From positions 1 to 11,313 of the forward strand of contig JAHRWI010000220.1 in the NCBI GenBank assembly GCA_019090225.1: a stretch of DNA of 11,313 bases, given 5' to 3'. This document shows, piece after piece, positions 6,519 to 11,313 of this stretch. Each line of letters starts with the position of its first letter. Positions within the stretch are counted from its first letter, which is position 1. Position numbers and translations under genes: made by a program. A model generated the notes under the pieces. That model did no database searches, was not told where the DNA came from, and saw nothing but the letters and a program-made list of their open reading frames with translations. This DNA comes from Porticoccaceae bacterium (GTDB lineage Bacteria; Pseudomonadota; Gammaproteobacteria; Pseudomonadales; Porticoccaceae).

Positions 6519-8018
6519 TTAGGTCACTGACAAGACAAAACCACTATCCTTTGAATAGCGCTGCTCAGCTTCAAGCTCGGCCATGGTCAGGGGATGCTTT
6601 TGCAGCCAACCTGGCTCGAAGCTAAGAGTACAACAGTTATCATCAACGGCTACTTTAAAATGAGGCAGGCCTTCCACTGGAATTACGTATTTAAATAATA
6701 CCGCCAGGCGCAGCAGAATACACAGGCGCAATAGCCCTTGACGCTCTTCCTCGACCATGCCGGTAAAAGGCTCGACTGACAACTTACGCCGATGGCAACG
6801 CACCAATATTGCCAGAGCCTTTTGTTCGGTCTGAGAAAAGCCCGGCAGGTCGGCATTTTTGATCAAATATTGTCCATGCTTATGAAACTGGCTGTGAGCT
6901 ATCGACAAACCCACTTCATGTAGGCGCGCCGCCCAACTTAACAATTCACCATCGGCATCGCTCAGGCACCATGCTTCGCGGGTTTTGTTGTACAAATAAT
7001 TGCCAAACTGCTCGACGCGAATCGCGGTGCCTTGGTCGACGTCACAGCGCTTCATCATTGCCGTGACAGTTCTCTCTCGAACGTCTTCATGGGCCATTCG
7101 CCCCATTAAGTCATAAACCATACCTTCGCGAAGCCCACCGGATGACACCCGCATTTCTTCGACACCGAGGGTATCGAACAGGGCACAACAAATCGCCAGA
7201 CCCGGGACAAAGGTCGAACGGCGATGGGACTTCAGTCCAGGGACTTCCTTTAAACCCTCGAACGAGCGAATGCTACACACTGTTGCTTTCAAGTCTTCAA
7301 GACCTTGCCGGCTTATGAGTCCTTGTTCGTTGTTTTCACCCAGCACGCGGGCAATCGCATTGAGTGTGCCGGCCGAGCCGACGGCTTCACTCCAACCCTT
7401 ATTACGATAGGTGTTACGGATCGTCAGCACTTCGAGGCTAGCGCTCTGATAAGCTTTTTCAAACTGTCGTACCGTGAGTTCGCCATTGGGGAAAAACTGT
7501 TCGCGGTAACTAACGCAGCCCATGTAGAGGCTTTCTAGCAATTTGCTTTCGAAGCGCTCTCCAATAATAAATTCGGTACTACCACCGCCGATATCGACCA
7601 CCAGTCTTGCCTCGTCGTCGTCAGCCAGCGAGTGTGCAACACCAAGATAGATAAGCCGGGCCTCTTCCCGTCCTGAAATGACTTCGATCCGCTGTCTGAG
7701 CATGGTAGCAGCCGCATCCTCAAACACAGCGCCGTTTTTTGCCGCCCGAAAAGTGTTGGTGCCCACCACCCTCAACATGTCAGGTTGTGCGGAATCGAGA
7801 ATCTGGCGAAACTGGCTAATGCAATTCAAACCACGCGCCATGGCATCGTCACTGAGCACTCCGTTTTGCAAACCGGCAGCTAACTGGACTTTCTCGCGAT
7901 GGCTTACCACCGGGCGCATTTCACCGTGTTTAACTCGCGCAACCAATAAGTGGAAGCTGTTTGAACCCAGATCCACAGCTCCGATTAAGGTGTCTTCTTT
8001 ACTATTTTTCACGGCCAC
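6519..8018 (-). CDS. ppx: Exopolyphosphatase Ppx (Ppx/GppA family)
   Basis: This 499-residue protein is close to the usual length for full Ppx proteins. The ASKHA ATPase-fold phosphate motifs are GAVDLGSNSFHLLVA (13-27) and DIGGGSTEF (142-150). SGREEARLIYLGV (115-127) carries the glutamate expected to act as catalytic base. The second half is the C-terminal HD-like domain, with LHEVGLSIAHSQFHKHGQYLI and the later RCHRRK segment. Ppx releases phosphate from the ends of polyphosphate chains; GppA-type hydrolysis of pppGpp is the alternative activity of the family. The start is a GTG at 8018; a second GTG two codons downstream (8012) is an equal alternative, and no convincing Shine-Dalgarno sequence was found. 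It is divergent from trxA, as in Pseudomonas-type genomes. A 93-bp gap separates it from the downstream oxidoreductase. Confidence 0.94.
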   Translation of the reverse strand: MAVKNSKEDTLIGAVDLGSNSFHLLVARVKHGEMRPVVSHREKVQLAAGLQNGVLSDDAMARGLNCISQFRQILDSAQPDMLRVVGTNTFRAAKNGAVFEDAAATMLRQRIEVISGREEARLIYLGVAHSLADDDEARLVVDIGGGSTEFIIGERFESKLLESLYMGCVSYREQFFPNGELTVRQFEKAYQSASLEVLTIRNTYRNKGWSEAVGSAGTLNAIARVLGENNEQGLISRQGLEDLKATVCSIRSFEGLKEVPGLKSHRRSTFVPGLAICCALFDTLGVEEMRVSSGGLREGMVYDLMGRMAHEDVRERTVTAMMKRCDVDQGTAIRVEQFGNYLYNKTREAWCLSDADGELLSWAARLHEVGLSIAHSQFHKHGQYLIKNADLPGFSQTEQKALAILVRCHRRKLSVEPFTGMVEEERQGLLRLCILLRLAVLFKYVIPVEGLPHFKVAVDDNCCTLSFEPGWLQKHPLTMAELEAEQRYSKDSGFVLSVT

Positions 8019-8050
8019 CGGACATATCGCGAACCCTTGCTAGTGATGGT

Positions 8051-8079
8051 TTGTTTGCTCACTTATACCAATGTATGAT
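8051..8079 (+). promoter_or_regulatory. Candidate sigma70 promoter for trxA
   Basis: TTGTTT (8051-8056) and TATGAT (8074-8079) are separated by exactly 17 bases, giving a transcription start near 8086 and a leader of roughly 57 bases before the trxA ATG. The -10 lies on an upstream in-frame ATG (8071), which helps rule that ATG out as the trxA start. Confidence 0.6.
8062..8070 (-). promoter_or_regulatory. Candidate extended -10 promoter for ppx
   Basis: On the minus strand the site reads TGG-TATAAG, a good extended -10 element, but the hexamer 17 bases upstream is a poor -35. It would start transcription near 8055, about 37 bases before the ppx GTG. It lies inside the spacer of the trxA promoter, so the two divergent promoters would physically overlap. 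Confidence 0.4.
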
Positions 8080-8142
8080 GCCAGAATTATGTCGCTGGAA
8101 AGCGCTCACACTACACTAACGCTACAAACCGGGAATTTATTT

Positions 8143-8469
8143 ATGGGTGACAAAATCGTGCACACCTCTGATGCCAATTTTGATACTGACGTGCTCGGTG
8201 CCGACACTCCGGTACTGGTGGATTTTTGGGCCGAGTGGTGTGGACCCTGCAAAATGATCGCGCCGATACTCGACGAAATTGCCGACCTCTACGAAGGTAA
8301 ATTAAAAATATGTAAAGTCGATGTCGATGCCAACCGAGATGTCGCTGCCAAGTTTAATGTCCGCGGTATTCCAACACTTATGCTATTTAACGAGGGTGCA
8401 TTACAGGACACCAAAGTCGGTGCGCTGTCAAAGGCACAATTAACCGAATTCCTCGATAGCAGCATCTAA
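8143..8469 (+). CDS. trxA: Thioredoxin 1
   Basis: This is a 108-residue protein, the standard length of bacterial thioredoxin 1. The active site is W32-C33-G34-P35-C36 in DFWAEWCGPCKMIAP, and the cis-proline is P77 (RGIPTL). Thioredoxin reduces protein disulfides in the cytoplasm and is recycled by thioredoxin reductase. The ATG at 8143 was chosen because MGDKIVHTSDANFDTDVL aligns with the usual thioredoxin N-terminus. The frame is open further upstream to an ATG at 8071, but that codon overlaps the promoter -10. Only a weak GGGA lies before the start. It is placed between divergent ppx and downstream rho, the order seen in Pseudomonas. Confidence 0.97.
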   Translation: MGDKIVHTSDANFDTDVLGADTPVLVDFWAEWCGPCKMIAPILDEIADLYEGKLKICKVDVDANRDVAAKFNVRGIPTLMLFNEGALQDTKVGALSKAQLTEFLDSSI

Positions 8470-8487
8470 GCCCACAATAAGCACTTC

Positions 8488-8515
8488 AAGCCTTCGCCGC
8501 GCTGGCTTATTTTTT
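8488..8515 (+). terminator. Candidate intrinsic terminator after trxA
   Basis: AAGCC (8488-8492) pairs with GGCTT (8504-8508) across an 11-base loop, followed after one A by six T residues (8510-8515). It starts 19 bases after the trxA stop. The stem is short, so termination may be partial. A competing larger stem (8496-8502 with 8522-8528) would bury the T-run. Confidence 0.45.
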
Positions 8516-8540
8516 AGCCCTGTGCGGCGGTAAAAACCTG

Positions 8541-8568
8541 TTGTTATTTCTTCAGCAGGGGGTATACT
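8541..8568 (+). promoter_or_regulatory. Candidate rho promoter P1
   Basis: TTGTTA (8541-8546) and TATACT (8563-8568) with a 16-base spacer give a predicted start near 8576 and a rho leader of about 360 bases. It lies downstream of the trxA terminator candidate, so it would transcribe rho independently of trxA. Confidence 0.55.
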
Positions 8569-8635
8569 CGCCGCAATACAAGATACTAAAACGTCATATC
8601 TTCCCTGATACCTCGTTAAGCCATTCGAACTAGAC

Positions 8636-8684
8636 TTTCTGAACAAGCGCTCTGAACTAAAATTTCTGAACAAGCACTCTAAAC
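8636..8684 (+). repeat. Degenerate tandem repeat in the rho leader
   Basis: Two 22-base units beginning TTTCTGAACAAGC at 8636 and 8663 match at 20 of 22 positions, with a period of 27 bases. A third weaker echo follows: CACTGAATTAAAATA (8698-8712) against CTCTGAACTAAAATT (8650-8664), 12 of 15. The units are A/C-rich with few G. They could be a chance slippage duplication or repeated loading elements for Rho in an autoregulated leader. Confidence 0.6.
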
Positions 8685-8757
8685 CCTTAAGCAAACACAC
8701 TGAATTAAAATACCCCGAGTCATAAGCCTCAATCATAGGCTCTGACTGGCATATACC

Positions 8758-8785
8758 TTGACTACCTAAGCGAGCAACAAATAAT
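8758..8785 (+). promoter_or_regulatory. Candidate rho promoter P2
   Basis: TTGACT (8758-8763, five of six consensus) and AATAAT (8780-8785, five of six) are 16 bases apart. The predicted start is near 8792, which leaves a leader of about 147 bases that still includes the C-rich segment at 8886-8920. Confidence 0.45.
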
Positions 8786-8819
8786 AACTGGCACCCCCCT
8801 GACGTTTTTGCTGTTGCAA

Positions 8820-8930
8820 ATGTGGTGTTGCGTTAAACCTTATCCCTCCGGTCTTATTACTCACTACGTAATCATTGTAGAGCCGCCCACAAGCACCCAT
8901 CACTTCCACTTCACACACCTTAATAACTAA
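8820..8930 (+). other. Doubtful 36-codon leader open frame before rho
   Basis: ATG 8820 opens a frame of 36 codons (MWCCVKPYPSGLITHY and onward) ending at TAA 8928-8930, eight bases before the rho ATG. E. coli also has a leader peptide frame (rhoL) before rho, but no sequence similarity is evident. No Shine-Dalgarno precedes the ATG, so translation is unproven. If translated, ribosomes would cover the C-rich segment 8886-8920. Confidence 0.2.
8886..8920 (+). promoter_or_regulatory. C-rich, G-poor rut-like segment in the rho leader
   Basis: The 35 bases hold 18 C and a single G, with many pyrimidine-C dinucleotides (CACTTCCACTTCACACACC at the end). That composition is what Rho's primary RNA-binding site prefers. 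It lies 18 bases before the rho start codon, in the RNA made from either candidate promoter, and is a natural place for Rho to load and limit its own synthesis. This is inference from base composition. Confidence 0.45.
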
Positions 8931-8938
8931 TTATATTT

Positions 8939-10198
8939 ATGAATCTAACTGATCTGAAAACCAAACGTATTGACGAACTTATTGCTATCGGCACAGAAAC
9001 CGGCCTCGAAAATATCGGTCGCGCCCGCAAGCAGGACATCATTTTTAATATCTTAAAGCGCCACGCCAAAAGTGGTGAAGATATTTACGGCGATGGTGTC
9101 CTTGAGATATTGCCCGATGGCTTTGGATTTTTGCGTTCTGCTGATTCAAGCTACCTTGCTGGGCCGGATGATATCTATGTTTCACCGAGCCAAATTAGAC
9201 GCTTTAACCTGCGCACAGGTGATAGCGTAGAAGGCAAAATCCGTCCCCCCAAAGATGGGGAGCGCTATTTTGCTCTGCTAAAAGTCAACACCATCAATTT
9301 TGATAAGCCGGAAAACGCACGCAACAAAATACTCTTTGAAAACCTGACTCCTTTATTCCCCGACGAACGTTTCGTCCTGGAGACAGGCAACGGTAGTTCT
9401 GAAGACCTGACCGGGCGCATCATTGATCTCGTCGCCCCTATCGGTAAAGGTCAACGGGGACTCATCGTGGCACCGCCAAAAGCGGGTAAAACCATTATGA
9501 TGCAGCATATCGCCCAGGCGATTACCCGCAATAATCCTGAGACGATAATGATTGTCTTGCTCATCGATGAGCGTCCCGAAGAAGTCACCGAGATGCAGCG
9601 TACCGTACGCGGTGAAGTCGTGGCTTCGACCTTTGATGAACCACCAGCCCGCCATGTGCAGGTAGCAGATATGGTGATCGAAAAGGCCAAACGTCTGGTT
9701 GAACACAAAAAAGATGTGGTCATTCTGCTTGATTCCATCACCCGTCTGGCACGGGCCTACAACACGGTTATTCCATCCTCAGGCAAGGTACTAACCGGTG
9801 GTGTTGATGCCCACGCACTGGAAAAACCCAAGCGCTTTTTTGGCGCAGCAAGAAATATCGAGTTCGGTGGAAGCCTGACCATCATCGCCACGACACTGGT
9901 TGATACTGGCTCCAAAATGGATGAGGTAATTTACGAAGAGTTCAAAGGCACCGGTAATATGGAGCTGCATCTGGACAGAAAAATCGCTGAGAAACGTATC
10001 TACCCGGCCATTAATATTCGCCGATCCGGTACCCGTCGCGAAGATTTGTTAATGGAAGAATCCGAACTCCAGCGAGTATGGATATTGCGCAAACTGCTCC
10101 ACGATATGGAAGACCTGTCCGCCACTGAGTTTTTGATCGATAAGCTAAAAAGCTTTGACAGTAATGAAGATTTCTTTGGTGCGATGAAGCGTAAATAA
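8939..10198 (+). CDS. rho: Transcription termination factor Rho
   Basis: The protein has 419 residues, identical in length to E. coli Rho. The N-terminal helical Rho_N domain (1-45) is followed by the cold-shock-like RNA-binding domain (about 50-117, GFGFLRSADSSYLAGPDDIYVS). The hexameric ATPase core has Walker A APPKAGKT (178-185), Walker B VVILLDSITRL with D265, the central-channel loop SGKVLTGGVDAHAL (281-294) and the arginine finger R366 in RRSGTRRE. All catalytic positions keep E. coli numbering. Rho loads on unstructured C-rich RNA and terminates transcription by ATP-driven translocation. The ATG at 8939 is preceded by an A/T-rich stretch with no Shine-Dalgarno, which is unusual for such an abundant protein. 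The gene ends about 40 bases before a strong bidirectional terminator. Confidence 0.99.
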   Translation: MNLTDLKTKRIDELIAIGTETGLENIGRARKQDIIFNILKRHAKSGEDIYGDGVLEILPDGFGFLRSADSSYLAGPDDIYVSPSQIRRFNLRTGDSVEGKIRPPKDGERYFALLKVNTINFDKPENARNKILFENLTPLFPDERFVLETGNGSSEDLTGRIIDLVAPIGKGQRGLIVAPPKAGKTIMMQHIAQAITRNNPETIMIVLLIDERPEEVTEMQRTVRGEVVASTFDEPPARHVQVADMVIEKAKRLVEHKKDVVILLDSITRLARAYNTVIPSSGKVLTGGVDAHALEKPKRFFGAARNIEFGGSLTIIATTLVDTGSKMDEVIYEEFKGTGNMELHLDRKIAEKRIYPAINIRRSGTRREDLLMEESELQRVWILRKLLHDMEDLSATEFLIDKLKSFDSNEDFFGAMKRK

Positions 10199-10236
10199 AA
10201 CAAGGTGTTCGGTAGGTTTGGTAAATTCAGAAACAT

Positions 10237-10266
10237 AAAAAAGCCCGGCTTCTACCGGGCTTTTTT
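10237..10266. terminator. Bidirectional intrinsic terminator between rho and the convergent thiolase
   Basis: GCCCGG (10243-10248) and CCGGGC (10255-10260) pair perfectly around the loop CTTCTA. Six A residues lie before (10237-10242) and six T residues after (10261-10266), so the same hairpin ends in a U-run on either strand. It serves rho on the + strand and the thiolase on the - strand. Confidence 0.93.
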
Positions 10267-10301
10267 ATACAGCGCCCGTGCAGGGCTTACCACAGATCTA
10301 C

Positions 10302-11265
10302 CTAGCCAAGCTCATTACCAACAATAGACACAAAGCTCACGCAGCGACCCGGCTGACCACCCAGGTTATGGGTTAAACCAAGTTTAGGATTATCGATCTG
10401 CCGCTCGCCCGCTTCGCCACGGAGCTGCAACCACATTTCGTACATCATCCGTAGGCCGCTGGCCCCAATGGGGTGACCAAAACTTTTTAGGCCGCCATCC
10501 GGATTGATCGGTTGCGCCCCATCGCCATCAAACCGGCCTTCCATGACATCCCGCCAGCCCTGACCCCGTTCCGAAAAGCCCATATCTTCCATCAGCACCA
10601 GTTCGGTGGCGGTAAAACAGTCGTGCACCTCGGCCATACTGATTTCCTCACGGGGATTGGTGATGCCCGCCTGTTTATAGGCATCCTGTGCCGATACCAC
10701 CACTTCCTGAAACGTCGTGAAATCGTAATCTTCGCTGATAAAGCCTTCATTTGGCCCGGCCGCAATGGAGAAAGCTTTAAGGTAGATCGGATTGTCGGTG
10801 TATTTATGTGCATCCTCAGCCCGGCACAAAATGGCAGCGGCCGAGCCATCGGCAACACCAGAGCAGTCGAAAACGCCGAACATACCAGCAATGCGAGGAG
10901 AGTTGCCTATGGTTTCCATAGATACTTCTTTTCTAAACTGTGCTTTGGGGTTTTTTGCCCCGGCAACGTGGTTCTTCCAGGCAATCCGCGATAACACGTC
11001 CTTTAATTCCCCTTCTTCAACACCGTATTTTTGACAATAGGCTGGAGCGAGAAGGGAAAACATCGCCGGTGCCGTCATGCTCGACTCAGTGCCATCACCA
11101 TCCGGTCCCGGTACCACCAGTCCTGAATAACCGCCGTCTTTCAATTTTTCAACACCGACTGCCATCACCAGATCGTAGGCGCCACTGGCCACAGCATAGG
11201 CTGCATTACGAATTGCTTCGCTGCCGGTTGCACACATGTTTTCGAGCCTCGTGACCGGTTTATAG
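10302..11265 (-). CDS. SCP2-type thiolase / acetyl-CoA acetyltransferase, 5'-truncated
   Basis: About 320 native residues remain, starting at YKPVTRLENMCATGSEA; the first native base is 11265 and everything beyond is adapter. The nucleophilic cysteine is in RLENMCATGS, near the present N-terminus, so roughly 80-90 residues are missing compared with full thiolases of about 400. Further active-site loops are EVHDCFTATE (the HDCF form of SCP2-type thiolases, in place of NEAF), SFGHPIGASGLR, and THNLGGQPG near the C-terminus. Such enzymes cleave or form 3-ketoacyl-CoA using CoA, typically in fatty-acid or sterol side-chain breakdown. The retained cysteine argues against the aldolase-like members of the group. 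The exact substrate is not known. It is convergent with rho and shares its terminator. Confidence 0.88.
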
Positions 11266-11313
11266 CTGTCTCTTATACACATCTGACGCTGCCGACGAAC
11301 TCTAGGGTGTAGA
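11266..11313. other. Nextera sequencing adapter read-through (non-genomic)
   Basis: CTGTCTCTTATACACATCT (11266-11284) is the 19-bp Tn5 mosaic end used in Nextera libraries. It is followed by GACGCTGCCGACGA (11285-11298) of the read-1 side adapter, an eight-base index ACTCTAGG (11299-11306) and GTGTAGA (11307-11313), the beginning of the reverse P5 sequence. The order and lengths match a complete adapter read-through, so these bases are library artefact at the contig end. The reverse complement of the index, CCTAGAGT, matches my memory of index S516. Confidence 0.98.

Larger units (their letters stand above)
8470..8938 (+). other. trxA-rho intergenic region / rho leader
   Basis: This 469-bp stretch holds no convincing protein gene. 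In order it contains a hairpin plus T-run after trxA (8488-8515), a promoter-like pair (8541-8568), a degenerate 27-base-period repeat (8636-8684), a second promoter-like pair (8758-8785), a 36-codon open frame of doubtful status (8820-8930), and a C-rich, G-poor segment (8886-8920) just before the rho start. A long leader fits what is known of E. coli rho, whose expression is autoregulated by Rho-dependent termination in its leader. Such regulation here is inferred, not shown. Confidence 0.7.

Noticed and set aside
8071..8142. Upstream in-frame ATG extension of thioredoxin by 24 residues
   Set aside because: The ATG overlaps the candidate -10 element, and thioredoxin similarity starts at MGDKIVH.
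8440..8736. Minus-strand 98-codon open frame antisense to the rho leader
   Set aside because: It overlaps the trxA end and the promoter-like elements, has a composition driven by the local repeat and shows no recognisable domain.
11266..11282. Thiolase N-terminus MCIRDS with an apparent ATG start
   Set aside because: The codons lie in the Nextera adapter, so the thiolase is a 5'-truncated gene whose native sequence begins at 11265.
1..11313. CRISPR arrays, tRNA or rRNA genes, insertion sequences, toxin-antitoxin or phage defence genes
   Set aside because: No spaced identical repeats, cloverleaf or rRNA segments, transposase motifs or terminal inverted repeats were found by reading both strands.

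Overview
The window looks like a metagenome-assembled contig end from a gammaproteobacterium, probably a marine relative of the Pseudomonas/Cellvibrionales group. This rests on gene order and protein similarity recognised by eye: metX-metW-DUF4426-rdgB-hemW and ppx/trxA-rho are both arrangements known from Pseudomonas-type genomes. Genus-level placement cannot be made from the sequence alone.

Layout. Bases 1-3103 (+ strand) hold the last codons of metX, then metW (coupled by a one-base stop/start overlap), a secreted DUF4426 protein, the house-cleaning nucleotide pyrophosphatase rdgB and the radical-SAM heme chaperone hemW. Bases 3140-6425 (- strand) hold a two-gene operon: a membrane VTT-domain/flavin disulfide oxidoreductase fusion (TTG start), followed one base after its stop by an ArsM-type arsenite S-adenosylmethionine methyltransferase (GTG start). 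A contiguous pair of 16-bp dyad-containing repeats lies in front of this operon. Bases 6519-8018 (- strand) hold ppx. It is divergent from trxA (8143-8469, +), and the two candidate promoters overlap. A 469-bp non-coding stretch follows, with a trxA terminator candidate, two rho promoter candidates, a short degenerate tandem repeat and a C-rich, G-poor segment just before the rho start. rho (8939-10198) ends at a strong bidirectional terminator shared with a convergent SCP2-type thiolase (10302-11265, 5'-truncated).

How the genes work together. metX/metW serve methionine synthesis. ppx, trxA and rho are housekeeping genes. The accessory element is the oxidoreductase-arsM operon inserted between two conserved blocks. 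Its most economical reading is arsenic methylation (possibly feeding organoarsenical synthesis), with a membrane-anchored flavin disulfide reductase as partner. The partner role is inference.

The last 48 bases (11266-11313) are not genomic. They are a Nextera-type sequencing adapter (transposon mosaic end, read adapter, 8-base index, start of the P5 side). A naive gene call on the thiolase therefore acquires an artificial N-terminus reading MCIRDS.
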